64,000 nt of DNA, taken from the NCBI GenBank assembly GCA_018241185.1, contig JAFEEH010000215.1, positions 23,856-87,855 of the forward strand, written 5' to 3'. The first letter of the stretch is position 1; every line of letters starts with the position of its first letter. The notes under the pieces were generated by a model. It searched no databases and was not told the DNA's origin. It saw nothing but the letters and a program-made list of their open reading frames with translations. Origin of the DNA: Pseudomonadota bacterium (GTDB lineage: Bacteria; Pseudomonadota; Gammaproteobacteria; Burkholderiales; Burkholderiaceae_C). Below are positions 1 through 7,345 of this stretch, piece after piece. Position numbers and translations under genes: made by a program.

Positions 1-2
1 CC

Positions 3-356
3 AAGACCACCGGCACCAGCGCCGCGCTGCAGATGGGCGCCGCCATGCTCGGCCTGGGCCAGTGGGGCGACCTGGCGGCGCGCGGCAGCTCGCAGCTGCT
101 CGCGCTGAAGTTCAGCCGCGACGACGAGACCGAGGCCGACTTGGTCGGCCTGGAACTGGCCGCCCGCGCCGGCTACGACCCCAAGGCCTCCGTCAGCCTG
201 TGGAACAAGATGGCCAAGGTCGGCAACGGCAAGGGCACGCCCGGTGCGCTGAGCTTTCTGTCGACCCACCCCACCGGCCCCGACCGCATCAAGCGGCTGG
301 AAGCCAACGTGCCCAAGGTCGAGGGCCTGTACCGCGCCGCCACCGGTAAGGGCTGA
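3..356 (+). CDS. M48 family metalloprotease, C-terminal part (5' end outside window)
   Basis: This is the C-terminal end of a zinc metalloprotease of the M48 (YggG/LoiP-like) family, probably a periplasmic or outer-membrane quality-control protease. The open frame runs in from the window edge, so the HExxH helix is not visible. What remains includes SRDDETEADLVGLELAARAG, which carries the conserved E-A-D segment holding the third zinc ligand, and the family's usual STHPTGPDRIKRLE segment near the C terminus. The methionine at position 33 is internal and is not a start. The protein ends in a short basic tail (AATGKG). The family call is firm; the substrate is unknown. Confidence 0.85.
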   Translation, partial: KTTGTSAALQMGAAMLGLGQWGDLAARGSSQLLALKFSRDDETEADLVGLELAARAGYDPKASVSLWNKMAKVGNGKGTPGALSFLSTHPTGPDRIKRLEANVPKVEGLYRAATGKG

Positions 357-394
357 GCCCCGGCCCGCCTCCGCCAGGGCCGGGCTCTGGTCTG

Positions 395-430
395 CCTCCC
401 TCTCCCCCTGGGAGAGGGTCGGGGTGAGGG
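395..430. repeat. REP-like palindromic repeat (CCCTCTCC...GGAGAGGG)
   Basis: The 398-418 core is a near-perfect hairpin, CCCTCTCC / GGAGAGGG around a 5-nt loop, followed by GGGGTGAGGG. Closely similar sequences are common between genes in GC-rich proteobacteria, so this is probably a dispersed REP-type element. Its role is unknown. Confidence 0.6.
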
Positions 431-496
431 CACGCAGCCCCGCCGCCGCCGCCGCGAAGCTCGTCTCTACGCCACCGTTCCCCTTTTTCCCCACCC

Positions 497-556
497 CCGT
501 TCACGCTGAGCTTGTCGAAGCGCCGCGCAAGGCTTCGACAAGCTCAGCCCGAACGG
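497..556. repeat. Long inverted repeat (GAGCTTGTCGAAG / CTTCGACAAGCTC)
   Basis: Two arms, 497-522 and 531-556, are almost perfectly complementary around an 8-nt loop. Each holds a CTGAGCTTGTCGAAG core or its complement. The same core (GCTGAGCTTGTCGAAG) is a familiar intergenic repeat in Burkholderiales and Xanthomonadales from general knowledge. It could fold as a strong hairpin in RNA. No transposase is nearby. Confidence 0.65.
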
Positions 557-745
557 GTTGGGGTTTGTGACGGCCTTGAATGCACCGCCACCGGCAGGGC
601 TGACCACCAGCGCGTCGGTGTGGACATCGACTCTGCGCTGTCACGCCACCCCGCTAGCATCGCCAGTCCCGCCGCAGCCGCCCGGGCATGGCCCGCGTGT
701 TGCTTGTCAGCTTGCAAAACGCACACGCCCGCCCGTCTTCCCCTC

Positions 746-1396
746 ATGGCCGTCCCCCTCATCCGTGACCAGACCCCTGGCGAAGAAATCGCCAACGCCA
801 TCAGCCACGGCCTGGGCTGCCTGCTGGCCATCGCGTCGCTGCCCATCCTCGTGCAGCACGCCGCGCAGCGCGGCGACCCGGCGCAGGTCGTGGCGGCCAG
901 CGTGTTCGCCGGCACGGCCATCCTGCTGTACCTCGTCTCCACCCTGTACCACGCGCTGCCGGCCGGCCGCGCCAAGGGCTGGTTCAACCGGCTCGACCAC
1001 GCGTCGATCTACCTCTTCATCGCCGGCAGCTACATGCCCTTCGTGCTGGGCGTGCTCAAGGGCGCGTGGGGCTGGTCCTTGTTCGCCATCGTGTGGGCCG
1101 CCGCCGCCATCGGCGTGGGCGCCAAGCTGCTCGACCGGCTGAAGCACCCGCTGTGGTCCACGGGGCTGTATGTCGCCATGGGCTGGGTGGCCGTGGTGGC
1201 CGCCGTGCCGCTGATGGAACGCATGTCGGCCGCGGGCCTGTGGTGGCTGCTGGCGGGGGGCGTGTCGTACACGCTCGGGGCGGTGGTGTTCCTGCTCGAT
1301 TCACGGGTGCGGTATGCGCACTTCGTGTGGCACCTGTTCGTGCTGGGCGGGAGCACGTGCCACTTTTTTGCGGCGTTGTGGCATTCGGCGGCCTGA
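746..1396 (+). CDS. Hemolysin III (YqfA/HlyIII) family membrane protein
   Basis: Integral membrane protein of the hemolysin III/progestin-AdipoQ-receptor superfamily. The 216-aa product has about seven hydrophobic segments and the family's conserved pieces in order: an N-terminal SHGLG, STLYHALP, then FNRLDHASIYLFIAGSYMP, and a C-terminal HFVWHLFVLGGSTCHFFA. These hold the His/Ser/Asp residues thought to bind zinc in relatives. I chose the ATG at 746 (MAVPLIRDQTPGEE) because homology begins there. An upstream extension of the frame would start inside a palindromic repeat. No strong Shine-Dalgarno is visible. The physiological role of the family is unsettled despite its name. Confidence 0.85.
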   Translation: MAVPLIRDQTPGEEIANAISHGLGCLLAIASLPILVQHAAQRGDPAQVVAASVFAGTAILLYLVSTLYHALPAGRAKGWFNRLDHASIYLFIAGSYMPFVLGVLKGAWGWSLFAIVWAAAAIGVGAKLLDRLKHPLWSTGLYVAMGWVAVVAAVPLMERMSAAGLWWLLAGGVSYTLGAVVFLLDSRVRYAHFVWHLFVLGGSTCHFFAALWHSAA

Positions 1397-1414
1397 GGCC
1401 TGCGCGCACGGCGC

Positions 1415-1942
1415 TCAGCCGCGCGCGCCGCGCCGCGCCAGATGCGCTTCGATGTGCGCCAGGCTCTCGTCCGTGCTGCGATGTGCCGTGTCGATCACCA
1501 GCCGGTCGGTCGCCCAGGCCGCGTAGTCGCGGGCCATCACGTCGGCCCAGGTGGGCAGGGTGAAGCCGGCAATGTCGGCACTGCGCTGCTCTACGCGCCG
1601 GCGGTGCTCGGCGGCATCGGAACACACCAGCTCCACATCGACCACGGCCACCCCGGCCTGGGCCGCCACGGCATGCCAGGCCGCGCGCGTTGCGCCCAGC
1701 GGGTTCACGCAATCCGCCACCACCGGGCGCCCCAGCGACAGGTTGGACCCCGCGAGCGCATACGCCACCCGGTAGCCGCACGCGCCCACGTCCTGAGGCG
1801 CGCCGGGGCCGCCGCCGCCCGCGTCGCGCAGCGCCTGTTCGATCACGTCGATGCGCAGGTAAGCCGCGTGCAGGCGTGCCGCCAACGTGCGGCCCAGGGT
1901 GGTCTTGCCGGTGCCGGGCAGGCCGGCGAGGACGATCAGCAT
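1415..1942 (-). CDS. Small P-loop ATPase/kinase (AAA or zeta-toxin-like)
   Basis: Small nucleotide-binding protein with an N-terminal Walker A (LAGLPGTGKTTLGR), a DxxE-like RIDVIEQALRDAG strand-helix and a central VVADCVNPLG segment. This layout is typical of AAA_33/shikimate-kinase-like phosphotransferases. The predicted length is 175 aa from the ATG at 1942, preferred because GGAG lies 9 nt upstream; an in-frame ATG at 1957 would add five residues. The substrate is unknown. It is convergent with the hemolysin III gene and divergent from the methionine aminopeptidase remnant. The fold call is firm, the function open. Confidence 0.75.
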   Translation of the reverse strand: MLIVLAGLPGTGKTTLGRTLAARLHAAYLRIDVIEQALRDAGGGGPGAPQDVGACGYRVAYALAGSNLSLGRPVVADCVNPLGATRAAWHAVAAQAGVAVVDVELVCSDAAEHRRRVEQRSADIAGFTLPTWADVMARDYAAWATDRLVIDTAHRSTDESLAHIEAHLARRGARG

Positions 1943-2009
1943 GCGGTCACGCTCCATGGATCGGGGAGAGGCGGCGATTCTCCGGGCTGCCTCGACCTCA
2001 TTCGGAAAA

Positions 2010-2345
2010 ATGAACGTGGTGCAGCCCAACATCGACGTCGGCCACGCCATCCAGTCGGTGGCGCAGCGCGAGCGCTTCAGCATCGTGCGCGAGTTCTGCG
2101 GCCACGGCATCGGCCGCATCGACCACGACGAACCCAACGTGCTGCAGGACGGCCGCCGCGGCGAAGGCCTCGTGCTCGAGCCCGGTATGGTCTTCACCAT
2201 CGAGCCCATGCTCAACGCCGGCGCCCGCGACATCCGCAACCTGACCGACGGCTGGACCGTGGTCACCAAGGACCGGTCGCTGCCGGCGCAGTGGGAGCAC
2301 ATGGTGGCGGTGATTGGGAAGGGGTGTGAGGTGTTGACCAACTGA
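2010..2345 (+). pseudogene. map: Truncated type I methionine aminopeptidase (C-terminal half only)
   Basis: About 110 residues match the C-terminal 40% of type I methionine aminopeptidase, which is normally about 260 aa and removes the N-terminal Met from nascent proteins. Three of five metal ligands are still recognisable in context: His in REFCGHGIGR, Glu in GMVFTIEPM and Glu in LPAQWEHM. The N-terminal half with both aspartate ligands is absent, so catalysis is not expected. The frame extends upstream to 1887 in sequence antisense to the kinase, with no homology. It lies at the left edge of the lower-GC island, which fits a gene cut by a past rearrangement. Another, intact map copy is expected elsewhere. 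Confidence 0.8.
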
Positions 2346-2492
2346 TGTGAGGTTTGGCTGGGCAGAGTCTTCGGCTATGCGTTGTACTCAGCCTCTGGCG
2401 CGGGCGGGCTGCATTGGAAGCTTGGAGACTTGCAATAGTTAATGTGTGACGATCGTGTTACATTTTCCAGAGGCAAAACTTAGGAGGGGAAA
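2346..2492. promoter_or_regulatory. Leader region of the island operon
   Basis: This 147-bp non-coding stretch is visibly AT-richer towards its right end and should hold the promoter of the following three-gene operon. A palindromic ACGATCGT core lies at 2449-2456, inside imperfect TGTG...TTACA arms. A strong ribosome binding site, AGGAGGGG at 2482-2489, decides the TTG start at 2493. I could not settle on one -35/-10 pair. Confidence 0.4.
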
Positions 2493-2795
2493 TTGGTATA
2501 CGTCGACAACGCCGAAGTCCCGAAGCACGGTATTTGCTGGTTCCACCTGACGGCGGACAGCTTTGATGAGCTTCACGCTTTCGCGGCCCAAATCGGGCTA
2601 CCTGCCCGTGCCTTTCATCGTGGCGCCCGCCACCCTCACTACGACATCACTGCCGCCCAGCGTTCGAGCGCGCTTAGCGGTGGTGCAAGAGCCGTCAGCC
2701 CCCGAGAGATCGTGCGTGTTGCTCGGCAGGTCTTCACATCCGTGCCATCTGTCGCAGCGTCCGAAAGGGCGACGCAACTTGCTCTCTTTACCTAG
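2493..2795 (+). CDS. DUF4031 domain protein
   Basis: A 100-aa protein of the DUF4031 family, of unknown function. The family pattern is visible: VYVDNA at the start, W-x-HLTADSFDELHAFAAQIGL, then HYDITAAQRSSAL, with conserved His and Asp residues that could form a small active or metal site. Translation starts at TTG 2493, placed 5 nt after a strong GGAGG. The gene lies 14 nt upstream of the thymidylate-synthase-like gene and reads as the first gene of that operon. Base composition is lower in GC than the flanking chromosome. In this context I infer a role linked to nucleotide or DNA metabolism; nothing in the sequence proves it. Confidence 0.7.
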   Translation: MVYVDNAEVPKHGICWFHLTADSFDELHAFAAQIGLPARAFHRGARHPHYDITAAQRSSALSGGARAVSPREIVRVARQVFTSVPSVAASERATQLALFT

Positions 2796-2809
2796 GGCAT
2801 TCAAGTCCT

Positions 2810-3826
2810 GTGTACGTTCGCGCAGACTCCTTGGACGACCTTCTTGCCAAGGTTTATCGCCAGCTTCTCGCGCGTGGAACTCGCATTGAGCCTACGAAAG
2901 GACCGGCGCGTGAAATCTATGGGGTGCTGCTCAAACTCTCCACGCCGCGCTTGCGGCTCAGCCGTACCGAATCGCGGGGCATTCTCTTCAGTTGTCTTGG
3001 CGAACTACTCTGGATACTCGCGGGCAGCAATGCGCTTGATTTCATCGAACACTACATCGCCCACTACGCGAAGTCCTCTGACGACATGCAGACCATCTTT
3101 GGCGCGTATGGTCCGCGTATGTTTGGCAAGCGTCCGAACGACCAATTGGCGCGCGTCATTTCGGCGTTGAAGAGCAAGTCTGATTCGCGCCAAGCTGTAG
3201 TGCAGCTCTTCGACCGGCGCGATACGCTCAAATATCACAGTGATATTCCATGCACTTGTACGCTGCAATTCGTCATCCGAGGGCGCCGACTGCACATGCT
3301 GACGTCCATGCGTTCCAACGACGCTTGGCTTGGCTTGCCGCACGACGTTTTCGCATTCACCATGATTCAGGAGCTTGTCGCGAGGTCGTTGGGCGTCGAA
3401 TTGGGAGAGTACCGGCACTGTGTCGGCAGCTTGCACCTATACGAGCGTGACGAGAAGAAGGCCATTCGCTATCTTGAGGAGGGCTGGCAGCTTGGCCGGC
3501 CCATGCCGCCGATGCCCCAGGGCGACCCATGGCCTTCTGTGCGGAACCTTCTCAAATTTGAAGAGGAGGTGAGGAACGGGGATGCAGGTGCTGCCGATCC
3601 ACGGGTGTCAATGGAGCCATACTGGGCGGATCTAGCAATCCTCTTGGCCGTTTACAAAGCTGGGAAGAAAACTGGCAACCAAAATGAGATCAAGCGCTTA
3701 AAGAGGCGCCTAGACAACGACGTTTACGCTATGTACATCAACAAGCGCTACGGAGTAATGCCTTCGGTCAAAGATCAGGCAACGATCTTCGATAAGGGTA
3801 GCGACGCATCTGGGGCTTCAGCATGA
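2810..3826 (+). CDS. Thymidylate-synthase-fold protein, probably a (d)CMP/dUMP (hydroxy)methylase
   Basis: A 338-aa homologue of thymidylate synthase and deoxycytidylate hydroxymethylase, enzymes that add a one-carbon unit to C5 of a pyrimidine nucleotide. Visible: the ELLWIL helix (about 65-70), the nucleophile Cys148 in DIPCTCTLQF, phosphate-binding Arg in SMRSND (about 168), the GLPHDV loop (175-180) and HLY (209-211). Thymidylate synthases carry Asn in GLPFN; Asp here is the substitution found in T4 dCMP hydroxymethylase, so a cytidine nucleotide is a likely substrate. The usual IWDEW tryptophans are missing. The C-terminal 70 residues are charged and atypical. It starts at GTG 2810 and overlaps the next gene by 4 nt. 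Confidence 0.75.
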   Translation: MYVRADSLDDLLAKVYRQLLARGTRIEPTKGPAREIYGVLLKLSTPRLRLSRTESRGILFSCLGELLWILAGSNALDFIEHYIAHYAKSSDDMQTIFGAYGPRMFGKRPNDQLARVISALKSKSDSRQAVVQLFDRRDTLKYHSDIPCTCTLQFVIRGRRLHMLTSMRSNDAWLGLPHDVFAFTMIQELVARSLGVELGEYRHCVGSLHLYERDEKKAIRYLEEGWQLGRPMPPMPQGDPWPSVRNLLKFEEEVRNGDAGAADPRVSMEPYWADLAILLAVYKAGKKTGNQNEIKRLKRRLDNDVYAMYINKRYGVMPSVKDQATIFDKGSDASGASA

Positions 3827-4743
3827 ACGCGTACGAAAAAGAACAGCGGGCCTTGCAGCTGGAAGCACAGCTTCTCGACTTTCACCAGCGTTCCATGCCT
3901 CTTCACGGTGTAGCGCCACCTGAAAACATGCTTGCATTCGTCGCGCAGCTTATTGATAGCATTCAGCGGGTCGAGTACGTACATGCCATCCGCGATCGAC
4001 CTATTAGTGCTGCACGCGCCGATCCACGAAGCCCACTCTTCGACCCAATTCGCGCGGCTGTGGCCTATGCCGTGGACCAGTCAGAAGAGGCCTTTTGGCT
4101 AGTGTTCCTTGCGACTCATTGCGGTCGCAATCTTCGGACCGCGTGGCAACTTGCGGCTGAGCTGTATGGAGCCTCAGAAGAACTGCCGTGGTCTTGGACG
4201 CGCGTTCTAAGTAATCCGACGGCGTATACGGACTGGCTGGAGGATCGTCACGAAACTTTCGGCGGCAAGTTTGGGAACCACCGAAAGTACGAGTCGCTGA
4301 AGCCGGGATCTAAGGGACCTGGTGCGGTAGTCCGGAGCTACCTCGATTGGATCAATAGCTATGGGTCTCACGCGGCAATGGTGGCTCAAGCACGGGCAGC
4401 CTCCAACGGGAGCGCACGTCGCGCATTCGGCCTGCTTTATGAGCAAATGCGGACGGTCCGCCGCTTCGGCCGCACTGGCCGTTTTGACTACCTCACCATG
4501 CTCGGCAAGGTTGGGCTCGCAGATATCGAAGCGGACTCGACGTACATGAACGAGGCAACTGGCCCCAAGCGCGGCGCCAGGCTACTGTTCGATGGTCAGA
4601 TCGACTCAAACACCGACGCCCGCACGCTAGAGGCGCATGTAGCAGCCTTGGAGCGCCACCTCGGAGTCGGCATGCAAGTTATGGAAGACGCCATGTGCAA
4701 CTGGCAGAAGAGCCCGAATCGCTACCTGCCCTTCCGAGGCTAG
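3823..4743 (+). CDS. Alpha-glutamyl/putrescinyl thymine pyrophosphorylase-like protein (clade 3)
   Basis: A 306-aa, mostly helical protein that I recognise from memory as the clade 3 alpha-glutamyl/putrescinyl thymine pyrophosphorylase family. This family was defined computationally among phage and bacterial base-hypermodification genes; phage members of related clades attach amines or amino acids to pyrophosphorylated hydroxymethyluracil in DNA. Its blocks are FGNHRKYES (150-158), GRFDYLTMLGKVGL (219-232), TGPKRGARLLF (246-256) and GVGMQVMEDAMCNWQKSP (281-298). It overlaps the thymidylate-synthase-like gene by ATGA, so translation is coupled, and its stop overlaps the convergent regulator's stop by 4 bp. 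The exact reaction is not known. Confidence 0.65.
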   Translation: MNAYEKEQRALQLEAQLLDFHQRSMPLHGVAPPENMLAFVAQLIDSIQRVEYVHAIRDRPISAARADPRSPLFDPIRAAVAYAVDQSEEAFWLVFLATHCGRNLRTAWQLAAELYGASEELPWSWTRVLSNPTAYTDWLEDRHETFGGKFGNHRKYESLKPGSKGPGAVVRSYLDWINSYGSHAAMVAQARAASNGSARRAFGLLYEQMRTVRRFGRTGRFDYLTMLGKVGLADIEADSTYMNEATGPKRGARLLFDGQIDSNTDARTLEAHVAALERHLGVGMQVMEDAMCNWQKSPNRYLPFRG

Positions 4744-5822
4744 GCTTGTTCGGTCCAGGAGTACCGCTTTTTGAGGAAGTTCAACTTGTCTAGCCGCACC
4801 AGTCCCCGATGCTGCAACTGCCCGACAACTATGCCTGGCGAGATGGACAATTTCTTTGCGAATCTCATGATGCTTCGATACTCGTGAGGCAGCGCGCGCA
4901 ATGCAACTTCCTCTGAGGGCGGAATGAGAGCCTCGCCCGCAAACTTGTTCGCCTCGTCCTCCTCGTGGCTATTGAGTTCACGCCTGCTAGGCCACTCGAG
5001 GAACAGTCGATCTTCGTGAAGAACCAGATGGCCTGCTTCGTGGAAGAACGTGAACCAAAAGCTGTCGTCACGCAGATAGCGGCCGCTAAGTTGCAGTATT
5101 GCCGTGTCGCCCTTGACTCGGGTTGCGCCGCTGGCGGGGCAGCCTTTGGGCGCGCGGACGATAACCACGGCAACGCCGCATGCTGCGCACTGCTCCTGCA
5201 ACTTCGGGATGAACTCAGCGGGTTCGTGGATACGAGTCAAGGGCTTTAATGATGGCAGCAGGCGTTCAAAGCGCTTGCGGGACCAAGTGCTCACAGGCAG
5301 CTTTTCCGCCGTCAGCTCGCCTTGTCTAAGCCACGCGGCGACCGACGCCGATTGAGCCGAAAAAATGGGCGAGGTGCGATACGCTGTTAGTCCAGCTTGA
5401 TCCGAAAGCCACGCGTCACGCCACTCGTCAACACTACTGACCTCGAAGAACTCCAGAGCTTGCCGGAATTTTTCATCGGTTGAAGTTGCTGCGTCGATCC
5501 ATCCATATCGCGCCATATCAGCGAACGGGAGGCTTGATACCCATTGCTTGCGATCGTTCTGCAGCGCTTGAAGATCGCGCCTGTACTGACCTTCACGGGC
5601 CAGCCAGAATCGTTCGCTAGCCCCCACCACTTCGGCGAGGCGTTTCGCACGGGCAGTCGTAATAGCGAGCTCGCCGCTCACAAGTTTTGAGAGGCCTTCG
5701 TGTGGCAGCCCAAGTGCTTTAGCGAGGTCGTTCGCTCGCAAGCGCCTCTTAGCGGCTAGTTCCCGTACGGTTTCCCCCGGGGGCGATGCCCAAGCAGGGT
5801 GGAACTCAGTGGAGCGAGTCAT
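4740..5822 (-). CDS. HigA-type HTH regulator fused to an ImmA/IrrE metallopeptidase domain
   Basis: A 360-aa two-domain protein. Residues about 15-75 form a HigA/Xre helix-turn-helix (ELAAKRRLRANDLAKALGLP...LSKLVSGE). Residues about 200-330 form an ImmA/IrrE-type zinc peptidase with FFHEAGHLVLH (His261, Glu262, His265) and a downstream EEDEANKFAGEALIP carrying the third ligand. In phage and ICE systems such proteases cleave repressors; in toxin-antitoxin loci this fusion type acts as antitoxin. The start at 5822 overlaps the stop of the small HigB-like gene by ATGA, so the pair is one operon. It is convergent with the base-modification-like operon, with stops overlapping by 4 bp. Target unknown. 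Confidence 0.85.
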   Translation of the reverse strand: MTRSTEFHPAWASPPGETVRELAAKRRLRANDLAKALGLPHEGLSKLVSGELAITTARAKRLAEVVGASERFWLAREGQYRRDLQALQNDRKQWVSSLPFADMARYGWIDAATSTDEKFRQALEFFEVSSVDEWRDAWLSDQAGLTAYRTSPIFSAQSASVAAWLRQGELTAEKLPVSTWSRKRFERLLPSLKPLTRIHEPAEFIPKLQEQCAACGVAVVIVRAPKGCPASGATRVKGDTAILQLSGRYLRDDSFWFTFFHEAGHLVLHEDRLFLEWPSRRELNSHEEDEANKFAGEALIPPSEEVALRALPHEYRSIMRFAKKLSISPGIVVGQLQHRGLVRLDKLNFLKKRYSWTEQA

Positions 5823-6151
5823 AGATCGCCTCCAATTTGAATGACCTTCAGCCTCGTGACTTTGGACCAGTCGACAACTGCACCGTTCATTGGGACATGG
5901 TGGTGATTCGCTTCACAGTACAGGTACAGCCCGTCGCTGAGGTCAAAGCGTATCAGTCCCACTTTCGACCCGCAAATTTCAAACGATAGCCCCACCTCCG
6001 CCAGCTCCCCCAGCGTTTCAACGGCTTCGAGATCAGCGAGATGCCTGCGCAAGGCGGCGGCAGCGCTATCCCCATGCTCACGCTTTGCCCTCGCGGGGCT
6101 CTCGCATGTAGAACGCAACTCCTTCGACTGAAAGGCGACCTCAAGCCCCAT
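5819..6151 (-). CDS. HigB/RelE-like small protein, putative toxin
   Basis: A 110-aa protein resembling the HigB branch of the RelE toxins, which cleave mRNA on the ribosome. The resemblance shows in the start (EVAFQSKELRSTCESPARA...HGDSAAAALRRHLADLEA), the middle LGELAEVGLSFEICGSKVGLIRFDL strand region and the terminal VDWSKVTRLKVIQI strand. It lies directly upstream of, and overlaps, the HTH-ImmA gene, the usual HigBA order with the toxin first. The C terminus lacks the typical DYH ending (it ends GGDL), so activity is uncertain. It could be a diverged member whose partner now has a regulatory role. Confidence 0.65.
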   Translation of the reverse strand: MGLEVAFQSKELRSTCESPARAKREHGDSAAAALRRHLADLEAVETLGELAEVGLSFEICGSKVGLIRFDLSDGLYLYCEANHHHVPMNGAVVDWSKVTRLKVIQIGGDL

Positions 6152-6358
6152 GGATTGATTGTCACCGAACAGTGAATGCGCGACGGCGGACCGACCGAGA
6201 GAATTCGCTGATGGAATCGGCCGGGCTTCTACCAGCCAAGCGCGCCCCCATTCACCAAGTCAGGACTACGGTCCCCTTCCATCCGCCACTTATGGCGAAG
6301 GTCACCATGCCGTGTCAACGGACGAGCCAAGGTGGTCTAGCGTTCGCCGCCGAACACC
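6152..6358. other. Intergenic right edge of the island
   Basis: This 207-bp stretch lies between the putative toxin start and the end of the Bug gene. Short open frames are present but show no family resemblance. I see no tRNA, integrase remnant or direct repeat that would mark an attachment site. The promoter of the toxin-antitoxin-like pair should lie at its left end. Confidence 0.4.
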
Positions 6359-7345
6359 TCACCCATCCATCTTGATCTGCGCCGCCTTTACCACTTCACC
6401 CCAGCGCTTGATCTCCGACAGCTGAAAACGCCTGAACGCCTCGCCGGCCGGCCCACCCGGCCGCGCCCCCAGATCGGAAATCGCCTTGCGCACCGCACCG
6501 TCGGCCAGGATCTCGCCCAGCTCGCTCTCCAGCCGCTGCAGCACCGGCGCTGGCGTACGTGCCGGCGCGAACAGGCCGTACCAGGCGGTCGCGGCGTAGC
6601 CGGGCACGCCGGCCTCGGCCACGGTCGGCACATCGGGCAGCAACGGGGTGCGCTCGGGGTCGGCCACGGCCAGAAGGCGCAGGGCGCCGCTCTGGATGTG
6701 CTGCAGCACCAGGGGCAGGTCGGCAAACATGATCGGCACGCGGCCGCCCATGAGGTCGGCCAGGGCGCCGGCGCTGCCCTTGTAGGGCACGTGCTGCATC
6801 TGCGTCTTCGTCAGGTGCTTGAACATCTCCGCAGCCAGGTGCTGTGACGCACCCACGCCGCCCGATGCGTAGCTGTAGCCCTCGGGCTTCTGGCGCAGCA
6901 GCTCGATCAGCTCCTTCACGTTCTTGGCCGGCAGCGACGGGTGCACCACCAGCACCAGCGTGGCCACGCCGACCAGCTGGACCGGCGCGAAGTCCTTCAC
7001 CGGGTCGTAGGGCATGCTGGTGTAGATCAAGGCGTTGGTGGCGTGCGTGCCGATGGAGCCCATCACCAGCGTGTGGCCGTCGGGTGCCGACTTGGCGACC
7101 AGGTCGGCGGCGATGTTGCCGCCCGCGCCGGTGCGGTTCTCCACCACCACGGGCTGCTTCAGCCGCTCGCCGAGCGGCACGGCGACGATGCGCGCCAGCA
7201 GGTCGGTCGAGCCACCCGGCGCAAAGGGCACGACGATGCGCAGCGGCTTCGACGGAAAGCCTTGGGCCCGAGCGGTGCCGAACGACAGCGCGCCGGCAGC
7301 CGCCAGCCCCTGGGCCAGCACGGCGCGGCGCGACAGCCGTGTCAT
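6359..7345 (-). CDS. Bug/TctC family periplasmic solute-binding protein
   Basis: A 328-aa extracytoplasmic binding protein of the Bug (Bordetella uptake gene, TctC) family, which binds small carboxylates or amides. It carries an N-terminal export signal with a twin-arginine-like SRRAVL followed by a hydrophobic stretch ending ARAQ. Family landmarks are KPLRIVVPFAPGGSTDLLAR, VENRTGAGGNIAADLVAKSAPDGHTL and HVPYKGSAGALADLMGGRV. Its ATG overlaps the stop of the dioxygenase gene (ATGA), so the two are co-transcribed and the ligand may be the dioxygenase's substrate. No TctA/TctB membrane genes are nearby, as usual for this family. Confidence 0.9.
   Translation of the reverse strand: MTRLSRRAVLAQGLAAAGALSFGTARAQGFPSKPLRIVVPFAPGGSTDLLARIVAVPLGERLKQPVVVENRTGAGGNIAADLVAKSAPDGHTLVMGSIGTHATNALIYTSMPYDPVKDFAPVQLVGVATLVLVVHPSLPAKNVKELIELLRQKPEGYSYASGGVGASQHLAAEMFKHLTKTQMQHVPYKGSAGALADLMGGRVPIMFADLPLVLQHIQSGALRLLAVADPERTPLLPDVPTVAEAGVPGYAATAWYGLFAPARTPAPVLQRLESELGEILADGAVRKAISDLGARPGGPAGEAFRRFQLSEIKRWGEVVKAAQIKMDG

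Larger units (their letters stand above)
357..745. other. Intergenic region of 389 bp holding two palindromic repeats
   Basis: I see no gene here. The stretch holds a GC-rich inverted repeat just after the protease stop (353-388, terminator-like but without a T tract), a short palindromic repeat at 395-430 and a longer hairpin repeat at 497-556. An open frame reading through to the downstream membrane-protein gene starts at 512 inside the second hairpin and has no family resemblance before residue 79, so I do not treat it as coding. Confidence 0.6.

Noticed and set aside
512-745. N-terminal extension of the hemolysin III-like protein
   Set aside because: It begins inside a palindromic repeat and lacks homology before the ATG at 746.
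2810-3826. A plain housekeeping thymidylate synthase (ThyA)
   Set aside because: The base-recognition Asn is Asp, the conserved IWDEW tryptophans are missing, the protein is about 70 residues longer and it sits in an accessory operon.
6152-6358. An attachment site or tRNA marking the right end of the island
   Set aside because: No tRNA-like cloverleaf, integrase remnant or direct repeat of the left edge could be found by eye.
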